DNA from: Helichrysum umbraculigerum
Taxonomy: Eukaryota; Streptophyta; Magnoliopsida; Asterales; Asteraceae
Direction of reading: 5' to 3'
Assembly: GCA_949592205.1 (NCBI GenBank)
Contig: CATIUR010000006.1
Coordinates: 65,158,001 to 65,222,000 of the forward strand
Length of the DNA stretch: 64,000 nt
Part shown: one piece after another, positions 12,726-24,724 of the stretch
Numbering within the stretch: position 1 is the stretch's first letter
How the letters are laid out: every line of letters begins with the position of its first letter
The notes under the pieces: model-generated
Databases searched by the model: none
What the model was told of the DNA's origin: nothing
Seen by the model: only the letters and a program-made list of their open reading frames with translations
Program-made: the position numbers and the translations under genes

Positions 12726-13107
12726 GATCGATTTAAGAAATTCATTTAAGGGCTAGGATTCCTTCATGATATTTTGGTTTAAGTATACGTTACGTTATGT
12801 TATAGATAGATTAGAAAGAAAAGTGAAAGCATCTACTTCTATTTCTCATTTTCTTTCGTTAAAAAAAATATATAAAAAACACATCTATTTTTTTCTTTCC
12901 ATTTCATTTCTCTATCGAATCTTTGGCACTTAAAAGTCTCAAATTACAAAAATACCCCTTATTATTATTTTAAATTTTAAATCAAAATTCTTTTTCTTTG
13001 AGCGTGTTAACCAAACACATGGCGCACGATCAAATTTAATCGGGATCGAGTGAAGTAGGGTTTGGACTTGGAAGGGACGAATTGCGAATTCCACACAACA
13101 CAACAAG

Positions 13108-16100
13108 ATGATCGGAGCAGGGAAGATGAAACAATACACAAATGTTGTCGATAAACCTCTCAGTAAAGGCAGACAAGAGGTGCTTAATTCGTATTTTACC
13201 CAATTTCCCCCTTTATTTAACCTAAGATCCCTGATTCCAATTTCAAAGAATCGAAATGAATTTTATAAATCAAATGATGAAAACTGTTTTTCAGGTGAGT
13301 TTAAGTGGATTTGCTTACTTATTTTCAGAGCTTGTTCAGTACAATCAGACTCAGGTTGACAATATTGGTGAACTAGAAAGGAGGTAATAAAATGATTTTA
13401 TTTCTGATTTACAATTCGAGCTTTTTAGAATTTGATATCTAGTATTATGAGTTGTGTTTGATTCTTCGATCGATATAATTCAAGTTTTAATTTTTATGTG
13501 GATTATATAGCTTTTTAGGGATTTTGTCAAGTGCTACACTTTGAAAAAGGGAATATTTATAAGAATGTAGATAGTTGATTTTTTTCCTTGATCTAGGTGA
13601 AAGGAACGCAATCTCTTTTATAAGTTCAATTTAAGTGCAATAAGGATAATGTGCAAGAAACTCGCCTTTATAGACATCATGTTTGGTTTCTTTAATTGGG
13701 AAATTTTTGACGATTATATTACCTTTTTTTTTCGTGTTTCAAATTATATTTAAAAGTAACACTGAAATTGTAATCCTTTTTTTGTTGTTGCTGAAATAGT
13801 ATAATGATATATCGTCTTAGGTTCCCCCACTTAGGAAATCTTGACAATTATGTTAGTACCTTTGTTCTAATATTTTCCCATAGAAAAATCTGCTAGTAAC
13901 ATTTTAATGATTATATAAGGTAATTGATGTCTCTTAAAAAATGATCTATGAAATTTTCGTTCTTTTTACGAAGACTTGCATGTCTTGGGATCAGGGAAAG
14001 GGAAAGGGTCTTGGGGTGGCTAGAGAAAGGGTCGGAAACGGTCTTGAAATAACCCGGTTAGGCCGCGTACATATGAGTGAAAATACTTGCCCTACCCAGG
14101 TTACATGAACAGGGAATCCTCCTCCGTTTACCCGTTTTGCATGTCTACAATTGAGACTTGAACCCACAACTTCTAGGTTGATGAGTGACCCAGATATTGC
14201 TAGGCCAAAGAGTGGTTGGTAAAAGAAAATGATTCATGAATTTCACTTATGAATGAAGTGTTTTAATGGATTTTTTATATGATACTGTGATGTTAGCTAT
14301 ACAATTATGTGTTATGGATCAGATTGGAGGATGCTGGCTATGCTGTCGGAGTACGAGTTTTGGAACTACTTTGCCATAGGGAAAAGGTATAACACATTAG
14401 CCATCTTCAATGTTTGGAGGTTGAGTAAACTTATTGGCCCTTAATATTTTATTTGCACGTTCACCTGCTTGCCATTTCTCCTATTGATGGAGTAAAAGGT
14501 TGACTGGAGATTATTGTTAAGTTTCATCAAGAGAAAGATGTTCTGATTTTCATTCCTCATATCTTTGCATTTAGGCCTTTTGATCTAATTGCCTGAAATC
14601 ACTAGAGGTTAAAGCAGCTAATTTAGGCCTTTTGTTAGGTACAAGTATGAAAAGCATCTAATTTCAGAGGTTTGTGCTTCAAGCAGCTAGTCTAGAGTCT
14701 AGAATATTTAGGTACAGCTTCACAGATCCAACTGTTACGAAAAGAAATTATTTTTTTCTGTTTTCTCATTTTTGCTGTGGAGAGTTCTAACGTAATAGGA
14801 AATATGCTGCTTTGTTTTCACGTATACTCTTAACATTGACCCTGAATGCAGGCAATTGTTAAACCATGTATATACTATATACTGTCTTAAATTTAACTTT
14901 TCCCGCAACAATTATAAACGGTTGTGTAGTCAGCGATCAGAAAATTTACGTTATATCCACAATATGTGGTAGTTTGATCCATTTAGTAATGAGTTAGTCG
15001 ATTTGCTCTATGTTTGGTAAATAGAGTCATAAGGGAATGTGTTTATAATATTCCCAAAATATAATTTTGTTTCATAGAAGTATAGAACCGATGTTTTATT
15101 CTTGTAGGTTATAGTTGTGATAGTATATTTTATGTAATCCAAAGTTATAGTCATAAGGGAATGTGTTTATAATATTCCCAAAGTATAGTTGTGATAGTAT
15201 ACTTTATATAATATAATATAGAAGTGGACAAACAAGTATGCGAGTCAACGAATTTGACCCAGCATAATTCACTCACACTTAATACTGATCAGTTTTGAGT
15301 TTTGACACTAACCCAAGTCTCTTAACCAGACCAGTTTTTGACATCTAATTTCATGTTTGTGATACATTTCTTCATGTGAGTCAGATTATTTTATCAAATT
15401 TTGCTTAACTGTTGTTTGTTTTGTGTTGTTACCTTATGTGAGTAACTCTTTTTTTCTTTTGTCTCAGGGAAACAGAAGGGAGACACGTTTGTTGGGCATT
15501 TTGTCTTTCGTACATAGTACAGTATGGAAGGTGCTTTTTGGAAAGGTTTGTGATATAGTTATTTTGAAGTTTTTTTTTAATTAATTTTTTAACTTTGTGT
15601 TCACTCTCCAATTATGGCCTATACGTTACAAATGTATAACTTACATATTGTTTGGCTTTCTCTGGCTTGACTTTATAAGTTTGACCATCTTACTTTAACA
15701 ACTTGATAGGTAGCTGACTCGCTTGAGAAAGGTACTGAACACGAAGATGAATATATGATTAGTGAAAAGGAGCTCCTAGTCAATAGGTGCATTTTTTTTG
15801 CTGCATATGGTTTGTGTGCATGCTCATTTCCTTCAATATCCTCTCATATATATCTCACTGCTTATACACCTTCTTTTTGTCAATTATAGATTTATTTCAG
15901 TACCAAAAGATATGGGGTCGTTCAACTGTGGTGCTTTTGTTGCTGGGGTAGTAAGGGTATGTGTTCTATACTTCTATTGTTTGTATATGCACATATTTTC
16001 ACTTTTATTTATCCATAAAATTTCTGACGTTTGTTTTCACCCTCCTTAAAGGGTGTATTAGACAATGCAGGATTCCCAGCTGTTGTGACTGCTCATTTCG

Positions 16101-17174
16101 TACCGGTGGATGGTCAACAAAGACCCCGAACAACTATATTGATTAAGTTTGCTGAGGAGGTAAGATATATCTTTTGCCAACGGTATTACTTACATATTCT
16201 GATTTGTTGGCTTAAAATGCTCTTTATGTTTGTAAAAGTTGCTTTATAAGTGCTATCTAATTCTGTCCTACAACACTTCACCTAGAACAGGACATTGTAA
16301 TTCCAATGTTAGATAATTGTGGCTTGGTAGATTGTGAAATTGTAATTTTGCCCCAATACTTCTATATTATTTTCTCAAGGTATACCATTAACTAGAGTTT
16401 CAAACTATTTTGTTATAGATGGGTCAAAGTGGGTGATGTTTATATTTTTAACGGGTCAAATGGGTTAAGCTTAATATTTGATGATAAAGGAACTAAATTA
16501 AATGTCTAGGAAATAATTTAAAAGGTAATTATGTGAAACCTTTTGAATTGGTTTACTAGAACGTGTTTAATTATAATTGTGTGAATGTAGTTCTTGTAAT
16601 TATAATTAACAGGTTTGTTAAAAGGCTTAAAAAGAAAATGCCCAAACCAACCTGTTCCGTCTTGCACTAAGAATCAGCTGTTTGACCTGTTACCCAACTT
16701 GCTTGACCCGCTCATTTTCCCAGCTCTATGGTTAATTTGCCGTTAGACAGTTGAATTGATTTGAAGGGAGTAAACGCTCAAATACTGCTGAGTTATTGTT
16801 CTGTCTTATAAAAGTTGGAATTTTCACCAGTGAAAAAAATGAATTGGCATAAACTAAGATTCGCGTGGGTCTAGTTTATCATGATCCATTTTCACATCTG
16901 CCTATGGTCTATACAAATATCAATAATAATAGATAAATTTCATTACATTAAATTTTTTATCTTGAAAATAATAATTGGACGAAAAGAGGCCTGCACATCA
17001 AACCACTCGACCTGCCTACTTTCAACCTCTACCCAAGATTAATTCGGGTAGGAGACACTTGCGGGAGTTGTGGGGATATGTTCCCGTCATTTATTTTTTT
17101 CTATTAAAAGGCTTTGAGACAAACACTCTCTGATTTTGACGTAGGTATTGCGAAGAGAAGCAAGATTAGGATGA
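13108..17174 (+). CDS. TRAPPC5: Trafficking protein particle complex subunit 5 (TRAPPC5/Trs31 homologue)
   Basis: Core subunit of the TRAPP tethering complexes, which act as exchange factors for Rab/Ypt1-type GTPases at the Golgi. Eight exons with GT-AG introns: 13108-13179, 13295-13383, 14323-14386, 15468-15545, 15710-15786, 15890-15956, 16052-16159, 17145-17174. They sum to 585 nt, or 194 residues plus stop, the usual length of plant Trs31. Recognisable segments, in order: MIGAGKMKQYTNVVDKPLSK, FSELVQYNQTQVDNIGELER, LEDAGYAVGVRVLELLCHRE, FVHSTVWKVLFGKVADSLEK, FISVPKDMGSFNCGAFVAG and FPAVVTAHFVP, typical of the Bet3-like alpha/beta fold of the family. The ATG at 13108 follows a GC-richer leader from about 13015. 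No frame breaks were found. Intron 2 holds a SINE. This is the only clearly conserved housekeeping gene seen here. Confidence 0.97.
13995..14216. mobile_element. SINE remnant in TRAPPC5 intron 2 (composite)
   Basis: 14005-14110 matches, in plus orientation, the body of the SINEs at 32680 and 36071 (CTTGGGGTGGC, then GGTCGGAAACGGTC, then AACCCGGTTAG). 14140-14216 reads on the minus strand as a tRNA-like head with a box-B-like GGGTTCAAGTCTC. Body and head point in opposite directions, so this is probably two SINE pieces joined. Confidence 0.6.
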
Positions 17175-17809
17175 TTTCTGTCAGATGTAACCTGGCTTCG
17201 GAGTTTGACAATGGAGTGATTGCCGAAGGTATACATGAAGAATGCGTCTGAATTGGTCTAAAGTTTGTAGCAGCAATAGGTATGCTTTTATTGAATCCAA
17301 AGAGTGATCATAGCTTAAGTTTGCTCGTATTACTTATAATTTGCAAGGAAGGTGTATTACTGTTTTAGTACTTGTTTTCGTATTCAATGACCAAAGATAT
17401 AACTTGTAACTGTCTACATGTCCATTGTAAACGTTTATTTCATTTTATTTTGTCTTCATTACATATATATTGACATGTCATAACTCTCTGAAATATGAAG
17501 TTCACTAAAGATGATATCAAATATACTGGAATGGTGGTGTTAGTTTTTTTTTTTCCTTAACTTGATCTCCCCTAAACTTATTAAATACTCATGTCACTTC
17601 AGAAAGTGTTGTAAAAAAGTACATTAGCAAGTAGTAGTTTAATTAAAATGGAAGAAAAAGAAACATCACGAGATATATAAAAAACGAAATCGGATAAATT
17701 CGAATTTCTAAAAATTGTTAAATAAATTAATAAACGTACTATAACGGGTGCTGCAATCTACAATTCTATCTATATGAGGCTATTAGATGGGAATCACAAT
17801 AAAGATCTA
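17175..17809. other. 3' flank of TRAPPC5, no further gene seen
   Basis: AT-rich sequence after the stop codon at 17172-17174. The 3' UTR plausibly ends within about 300 bp (T-rich stretch near 17430-17460). No open frame or repeat is identifiable before the MULE at 17810. Confidence 0.5.
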
Positions 17810-18669
17810 GGGTAGGGTTCAAATGAGAATATGAATTTGTGTGAGAATGAGGGAACCAATGATATCAAACCATGTGTACAAAGAGAATGTTCCACATGTA
17901 CAAAATTCATTTACCCCCAACATCAATTATCTCACAAACGACAAATTGAAAAATTATGAAAATTGCATCATTAAATTCGTCGTTTTCTCCTCTTCGATTT
18001 GCCGTCCCTCAAGACATACTTTCGAAAAGTTTTTTTTTTCTTCATTTTTTTGGTGGGTTTCACATTTACTAACACATGTGTTAAAGTGTTGCGTTTAGGG
18101 TTTAGGGTTTGTGGTTTAGGGGTTAGGGTTTAGGGTTTAGGGTTTGAGGTTTGGGGTTTCTGGGGAGAAACCCCAAACCTCAAACCCTAAACCCTAACCC
18201 CTAAACCACAAACCCTAAACCCTAAACGCTTTACAAAACGCTAAACCCTAAATCTTTCTAAACCCTAAACCTTGAACCCCTTCTAAACCCTAAACCCTTA
18301 TAAACCCTAAACCATAAACCATACTAAACCCTAAACCAAACCCTAAACCCTAACCTTAACCACAAATTAAATGTACAACTAATCACTAACACATGTGTTA
18401 CTAATTTGTGAAACCCACCAAAAAATGAGAAAAAAAAAAGTTGTCAAAAGTATGCCTTGAGGGACGGCAAATCGAAGAGGAGAAAACGCTGAATTTTATG
18501 GTGCAATTTTCATGATTTTTCGAATTACCGTTTGTGAGATATTTAATTTTTAAAAATGTGAAGGAGAGAGAATAAAGTGTGGAGGAGAGAGAATAAAGTG
18601 ACACATGACAGAAATCTGTTGGTTCCCTCATTCTCACTCAAAATTGGTGTACTCATTTGAACCTTACTC
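17810..18669. mobile_element. Non-autonomous MULE-like element with long inverted ends
   Basis: The ends are inverted (GGGTAGGGTTCAAATGAG and, inverted, GAGTAAGGTTCAAATGAG), followed on both sides by GTGAGAATGAGGGAACCAA-like sequence. The element is flanked by a direct duplication of TAAAGATCTA (17800-17809 and 18670-18679), fitting the 9-10-bp target duplications of Mutator-like elements. Further in are inverted arms (mirrored ORF-like stretches around 17960-18060 and 18410-18530). Telomere-like repeats form the centre. Related copies lie at 48118-48950 and 53337-53707. Confidence 0.85.
18094..18355. repeat. Telomere-like (TTTAGGG/CCCTAAA) degenerate repeats inside the MULE
   Basis: TTTAGGG-type units run to about 18165, then switch to CCCTAAA-type units to about 18355, giving an inverted pair of interstitial telomere-like blocks. 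They lie wholly within the 17810-18669 element and recur in its other copies, so they travel with the transposon and do not mark a chromosome fusion. Confidence 0.85.
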
Positions 18670-18679
18670 TAAAGATCTA

Positions 18680-19967
18680 ACCCTTAATCTAATTAATGAC
18701 ATATGTAATTCCATTTTATGTAATTCCATTTTATGTGATTTAAAAACTAATATACCCTTTTATATATGCAATATACATCCTTCTATATTTACAGTATAAA
18801 TCATTTGTTTTTCCTTAATTGTAGATTACTTCAAATTTTTTAGTAAAACTTAAATTCAATAACAACATTATTTCTAGCATAATGCAAACTCTTCCTTCTA
18901 TCTTATTTATTTTTATGAGAAAAGCCCCAATACGCTATTTTTTTATTTCAAGAAATTCATAGATTCATTCCTTCACCCAGTTATTGAAATTCTTATACGA
19001 TCGTCTTTTTTTGAATTCCTTTATCAAATTCTAATTTACAATTCTTGGATCAATGAGCCAAACCTGAATTGTGAGTTTAACTCAATTATCAGTGAAGCAC
19101 GACTATCTTGTAAAATCATTTCCCTTGATTTCTGTTTGAAGTATAATAAGAAAAATTATGTTTGTATTCTATATTGAAATTCCTATTTTTTTTCATTCTT
19201 CATAAATTTGTTAAGTTAACTTGTTACAATAGTGAAAATGTATCTGGACAATTACTCGAACAAGGTAAGTTATATTCAAAAAATTAACTGGTATTAGTGA
19301 AACTTTGGGGATATATGATTCTAATAACAATTTAAGTTATATTCAAGAAAATTGCTAAAACTATGAGATTGTTACTATATTTCAAGAACTCTAACATGCA
19401 ATAATTTTTGAAATAGTATAGGGGAAAAAAAAGCAGCCATAAACTTAATATTTTTAGATTAGCCGTTCATATTAAATTTTCAATGCACTTTTATTGGTTA
19501 TGGATTCAGACGGTAAACTTGAACAGTCTTTTGGTCACAAGTTATTTGATCCACTAATGCAATTCATAAACGCATTCGGTATATCTTACATTTTGTTTCA
19601 TATGCTAAAAAGACGTGACTAATTGACCATTAATGTACATTGATAACGTAACTTAGTCCGTACATACATATATATATGAGGCGACACGTATTTTTTATAG
19701 ACGATTTTACGAACTTCACGGGTCCTAAACTAGTTAAAATTGTTAAAAGACGTTATGTTAGAATTTATAAGACTAAGATGGCGAAAAATGTAATATACCC
19801 TATATAAATTTAATCGACAATTGCAATGTAATAATGAAATGAAATACACATCACATATAACTGAGATAAAATAAAATACAATTATGTGAAAATTTTGGAT
19901 CATTTATTGCAATATTTATATCTTAGTCATCAAATTTCAAACCCCCTTTAAAACTTGGAGAGTTAAA
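18680..19967. other. Intergenic; proximal part conserved upstream of A-type peptide genes
   Basis: No gene is seen in 18680-19700. From about 19720 to 19967 the sequence resembles regions upstream of the third peptide gene (about 33870-34130) and the fifth (about 43450-43620), including AATTATGTGAAAATNTTGGA-like and TTTATTNCAATATTT words. It is therefore part of the duplicated unit. Confidence 0.5.
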
Positions 19968-19997
19968 TGCAATTTATTGCAATTTCTTTAGTATATA
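19968..19997 (+). promoter_or_regulatory. Core promoter of cysteine-rich peptide gene 1
   Basis: TGCAATTTATTGCA (19968-19981, an imperfect inverted repeat) precedes a TATATA box at 19992. The pair recurs upstream of genes 2, 4 and 6 at similar distance from the start codon. Confidence 0.6.
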
Positions 19998-20037
19998 CTG
20001 CCTTTCAAAAAAAATAAATCTTAAAATAACTTATCAT

Positions 20038-20522
20038 ATGAAGATGATGATGTTAATCAACAATAGTTTGCTACATTTGCTATTTGTTCTTAGTCTTCTG
20101 GTTTTATGTAAGTTACTATTTTAATTCTCATACTCTTTAATCCAATCATTAGGATCTTTAGTTTTTCATATTATATTTAAACTTTATATGCCAACATTAC
20201 CATTTTACATGATCTTTGTCGAGTCTTTTAAGATCGTTGTATTTCATCTAATGTGTTTTTAAATGTAGGTATTGATGGAAATAATAACGATAATGAAAAC
20301 ATGGCTAATAGCATAACGAAGACCGATTTTGATACATTGATTGCTACGACGTCTATCGAGGATTCTCATCCATTTGACCCCCTTAATCCTATGGGTGAAT
20401 GTATACGAAGTGATATCAAGCTATGTAAAAGTACTCCAAAGGCAAAAGTTTGTTATTGTTGTTACAAACCACATGTGAGATTATGTGCACCAGATTTGGA
20501 TTTATGTAAAAAGCTATGTTAG
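20038..20522 (+). CDS. Secreted cysteine-rich peptide 1 (A-type; ESF1/MEG-like candidate)
   Basis: Two exons, 20038-20107 and 20269-20522, with a GT-AG intron that splits a Cys codon; 107 residues in total. Exon 1 starts MKMMMLINNSLLHLLFV and is a hydrophobic signal peptide. Exon 2 gives a Ser/Thr/Asp-rich spacer and a C-terminal domain with cysteines spaced C-x7-C-x8-C-x-C-C-x7-C-x6-C-x3-C. Eight cysteines suggest four disulfides and an extracellular role. The C-x-C-C core, small size, signal peptide in its own exon and clustering recall EMBRYO SURROUNDING FACTOR 1/MEG-type peptides, but I cannot confirm the family. Defensin-like or another cysteine-rich class is possible. A TATA box and a TGCAATTTATTGCA motif lie upstream. 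Coding sequence is nearly identical to gene 3 at 35087. Confidence 0.8.
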
Positions 20523-20750
20523 TTTAACCAAATATAAGATGCATTGGCTTGGTTTAGTTTAAATTTTTTTTATCTATTATTATTTTTTATATTTTTCTAA
20601 GAAAGGCAATATAACTAGCTCATACATTATATACACAACCATGAATAGAGGATCATAGTATCATCATACAATATTATTTTAGTCCACAGATAACCCAATA
20701 ATATATAAAATATATTAAATCTTGCGATGATAATTACAAGGTTGCGAGAG

Positions 20751-20872
20751 ATTTTTTTTTTTTAGAAAGACAAACCTACATTACCTACCCACGATTATTA
20801 TATACAATCACGAATATTTACAAATAGCCTCCCACGAGGTTTGAACCCACAACCATTAGATTGAAAGGTTGC
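20751..20872 (-). mobile_element. tRNA-derived SINE
   Basis: Read on the minus strand: a tRNA-like head with box B (GGGTTCAAACCTC), a body containing CTATTTGTAAATATTCGTGA, and an end in GTTTGTCTTTCT followed by poly-A. The same body and tail occur at 29345-29485. Confidence 0.7.
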
Positions 20873-20933
20873 GAGAGATTGAAGATCAAAATAATATCTT
20901 GATTATAATTGATACTCTATGACATATATCATA

Positions 20934-20960
20934 CTAGACATTGAGCCCGTGCGATGCACG
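20934..20960 (-). mobile_element. Helitron-like 3' terminus
   Basis: Read on the minus strand, a short hairpin (CGTGC-ATC-GCACG) is followed after about ten bases by CTAG and then T, the layout of Helitron 3' ends. The body would extend to the right. The 5' end was not identified. Confidence 0.6.
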
Positions 20961-21246
20961 ACCGTTTGAAAGTGCAGTTATATAGTAATTTGTAAGTAGC
21001 CGAATATATTAATGGGCATATAATTAGTGTTATCGATAACACAATTGATTTGTGGTGTTGACCAATTACTTTATGTTTACTTCAATATTTTTCATATATA
21101 TTATTTCTTTACTTTTCAGCATAAAGTTATAAACCAAACTTCTTTGTAAACAATGTTCAAGAGTCTGTAAATTAATAACACGTAATCGTTAACTAAAATA
21201 ATACGTTCTAACAGGAAATTAAAAAACTTTATTTTATATATAAAAA

Positions 21247-21273
21247 CTAAGCATTGAGCCCGTACGATGTACG
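21247..21273 (-). mobile_element. Helitron-like 3' terminus, degenerate
   Basis: Related to the end at 20934 (GGGCTCAATG after the hairpin CGTAC-ATC-GTACG), but the terminal tetranucleotide has decayed to CTTA. Confidence 0.45.
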
Positions 21274-21860
21274 AAATTTATATAATATCATTAAATTAGT
21301 TTGTATGTTATTATGTTTAAGTTTGAATACATAATACAATTAAATTAATTTGTAAGTTATTGTATTAAGTTTTAATACATTTGTTGAGCTTATGCAATGC
21401 AAGGTAATTAAAAAAATAAAAATTAATCATATGTTTTTTAGGTTTTCAACTGTATCTTAATATTGTTGAAAGTTTAAAATTTAATACTGAAATTCAATAC
21501 TAATATATACCAAAATGTACAGAAAATAATCAATTTCAAATACCTTTATTATAACTAATTTTCTTAAAACATGGTAGTTGATGATGATAATATTTGTTAA
21601 ATGCAATGTATAAGATATGGATTAGAAAATGAATCTTTTTTTATGTAGGTAAAAATTGTTATATATATTAAATATAATATAGGAATTTAGGCTATTATAA
21701 TGAAGTATAATTGATAAATAATAGTCTTAGTAATTAATAATTAAGATTTTTAAGAAAAAAATAATATAATGATGTGGCAAGTTAGGAGGCTTTAAAAAAA
21801 AAAGAAATGTTATGATATGGCATGTATAAAAATCAAGGAAAAATCTTTGTTTTATAAGTA

Positions 21861-21893
21861 TAGATAGATAGATAGATAGATAGACAGATAGAT
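21861..21893. repeat. GATA microsatellite
   Basis: Eight tandem GATA units with one GACA interruption. Confidence 0.9.
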
Positions 21894-21962
21894 ATGTACT
21901 TATTTAAATTACATATTGGCATTTGAAAAACCTTACTTTAAATATTTTTTTATATATATAAA

Positions 21963-22045
21963 TAGCGTAGTTAATTTATGAGAATAAAATTCTTTGTTGA
22001 TAAGTAATAGCAGAAAGTCAAAGTTCTATTTCGTAAATTGTATCT
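21963..22045. repeat. Block shared with downstream flank of peptide gene 3
   Basis: AGAATAAAATTCTTTGTTGA and AGTAATAGCAGAAAGTCAAA match 35812-35885 closely. The flank of gene 1 and the flank of gene 3 are therefore duplicates, with transposons inserted before and after this block in the gene 1 copy. Confidence 0.7.
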
Positions 22046-22059
22046 AATATATGTATATA

Positions 22060-22088
22060 CTAGATATAAAACCCATACGATGCACGGT
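22060..22088 (-). mobile_element. Helitron-like 3' terminus
   Basis: Minus strand: imperfect hairpin around CGTGCATCGTATGG, then TTTTATAT, CTAG and T. It begins an insertion that splits a region otherwise continuous in the gene 3 copy (resuming near 23305). Confidence 0.5.
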
Positions 22089-22853
22089 ATTTATTATGGT
22101 TATATGATTGTATGAGGTAATTGAAAAGATAGTGCAAAGACTTAATGTTAGAATTATAATTTATTAATCTATACTTTTTTATTAAGAAAAAATCTCTTTT
22201 AGCATTGAATTTTATCATCGAGAATATATATGACAATAAGATATTGGTTTCAAGAAACATTAATAATTGCCATTGTGTCTTTGTAACTCGTAAATAGTGT
22301 TTGAATCACAAAGTAGCAAGTATATAGAAGTTCACTGCTAAAACAAACTTTAATATTTGAAAATTATATTTATGTACATCAAAACTCAAATACTAAAGTA
22401 TACCAAAATAAGAAGCAATAGTTTGTCAATATCCCATGCAAAACGATATTGTAATACCAAATTATAGTTAATCATACGAAACTCACAATTGATTCATGAG
22501 TCGATTTTCATAGAAACAGCAATAATATTAAAAGCCTTTGTACTTAGAGCATTAACGAATTAAAATTTTGTAATATCGACTAATAAATTTTTAATTAGCA
22601 TTAGATATGTATTAGGAAATTGATATGGATCAATCAACTACATAAATATATTTGCCAAAAACTTTAAACAGTTTGGACTTTGGAGTTTGTTCACACTGAC
22701 CAACATGACGAATATTAATAATATTACAATTCGTTGTTTCCCTGTCATTGTTTATTTATATTTATTTATTTATTAATTAAATAAAACAAAATTTTATTAA
22801 TTGAAAATATGAGTTAAGAGTTTGACATAATCGATGACTCTTTTATAAGATTA

Positions 22854-22884
22854 CTAGCCCTTAAACCCGTGTATACACACGGGT
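22854..22884 (-). mobile_element. Helitron-like 3' terminus
   Basis: Minus strand: hairpin AACCCGTGTGTATACACGGG, then TTTAAGGG, CTAG and T. The 22890-23876 stretch to the right has no gene. Confidence 0.65.
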
Positions 22885-23876
22885 TATGTAAAGTAAAATT
22901 AAAATTTTTTATTATCTAATATTTTGTTCTCATTAGTTAATTTGATGATTAAAAGTAAGGGATATAATTGAAAGAGGGAAAGATAAAATAATAATCCATA
23001 TGTGATTATTTTCTTGAAGAAAATAGGAATCCTAAATATAGTCAAATAGCTCTCATCCTATATTTAATTATTATTATTATTATATTATTTATGACTTAAT
23101 TGTATCCTAAATTTTAGCTAATTAGACAGAATTAAAGAATTTAATTGGTTAATTGATTATTTGATGACATCATGTGATGTTTCTTATATATATAATTTAA
23201 GATATGATAAATAATTAAATTTGTTGATTAGAATTATAACATGTTGACACGTGTCATTGTTGCCTACGTGGCAAATCCTGGAGCAATCTTGTGTACTCGC
23301 TTAGTATATACATAGATGATGATGATTGACATATCGTCATGCTTATACCCCTTGGAATGGTGATACATAAGTGTCATCGTTGCCAACACAATTACATATC
23401 TTGGTACGATTGCTCGCAATAGTAATTTTCTTGACGGTTCATGACTAAAATCTAACACCCATATTTTTTTAAATTTCATTTTTCTTAAAAATAATTAAAT
23501 TTAATAAAATGAAACTAATTAATTAAAATAATTAAGAACACATTAAATTATATAAATAATTTTAGAAATTACATTGTGGGTGGCTTTTAATTAAATACAA
23601 AAATAATTAATAAAAAAAGTATATTAAAAGTCCAATTTAAAAAGCTCAAATAAATAGTGACTTTTTACCCTTAATAACATTTTGGCCACACTAAAAAAAT
23701 AAATTTATAAAGCCCTAAAGATTTAGGGTTTAAAATAAGGGATTTTGCTAAAAGTAACCCTAAAAACTATGTTTAAGAATTAATGTAGTGCATAGAGTAG
23801 TGGTACATTAAGTTGGTTTGGAGTGATTAAATTCAAAGGGTTGGTGGTTATTATTAGGATACAAACAATTTATGCG

Positions 23877-24206
23877 GGAATAATACGCAGATATGTCACT
23901 ATACTTTACGAAAATGTGTATCTGGGTTACCAAACTTTTAAAATGTTCAATTAGATCATTAAACTTGTTGATTAGTGTCATCCCACATATTTTGCTTAAT
24001 TTCGGTTAAGAAAAATAGTGACCCAATTGAACATTTTTAAGTTTAGTAAACGGCGTCATCTTGGCTATAGCAATTATGCATGTCTAAAGTTTGATAACCT
24101 AATTGAACATTTTTACAAGTACATGAACCCAATTGAACATTTTTGAAGTTTGGTAACACAGATGAACATTTTCGTAAATTATAATGACCTATTTGTGTAT
24201 TATCTC
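23877..24206. mobile_element. MULE-type MITE, 330 bp
   Basis: The ends are inverted, with AATATGTCACTATACTTTACG-like arms, and the element is flanked by a perfect 9-bp direct repeat ATTTATGCG (23868-23876 and 24207-24215), the Mutator signature. Inside, AATTGAACATTTTTAAGTTT-like words repeat. The element at 34200-34524 is a sister copy. Confidence 0.85.
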
Positions 24207-24313
24207 ATTTATGCGTGGCTAAATTTTTTTATGTTTGACATTTTCCAAAAATTAAAAAAGAGAACAGTTTGGCCATCTTCTTCCTTGCGCATGCTCATCA
24301 CGACCCATTGTAA

Positions 24314-24633
24314 GGCCACTCCCAACCCTAAATCAAACTGACCGAAACTGACCGAGCCACGTCAGCGCCACGTCAGCTTTTTCACAAAACTGACCAAAAC
24401 TGACTGACCACTCCCATCCCTACTCCGTCACTTTAACTTTTGGGTCCCGCATTTACCAATTTACCTTTTATTTTATACACACAAAATTTAAAAAAAAAAA
24501 AAGAAAAACAAGCCGAAGCTCGTCGGATAACCGAAGATGTGTAAACCGACCAACAAGTGACCACTTGGTGCCATCCGTGTCACTTCGTCGGTTGGGAACC
24601 GACCACAACCGAACACTTGCGTTGGGAGCAGAC
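24314..24633. mobile_element. PIF/Harbinger-like MITE
   Basis: Ends GGCCACTCCCAACC and inverted GTCTGCTCCCAACGC, flanked by TAA on both sides (24311-24313, 24634-24636). Internal words (CTCCGTCACTTTAA, TTGGGTCCCGCATTTA) match the element at 39291-39564. Confidence 0.75.
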
Positions 24634-24724
24634 TAAGTGGTCTTATTATCATTTTTTGTGTACTATTTACATGTCTCACATTAAAATCCACGTGTTGTAT
24701 TGTTAGTGTTTTAGTTTTGGCTAA

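Noticed and set aside
18094..18355. True telomere or chromosome-fusion remnant
   Set aside because: The repeats are degenerate, short and contained in a transposon with a target duplication, with further copies elsewhere in the window.
17841..18637. Open frames such as 17841-18098 and 18401-18637, also seen at 48148-48949 and 53386-53694
   Set aside because: They lie in inverted arms of a MULE and are mirror images of each other; no domain, and reading through poly-T and telomere-like repeats.
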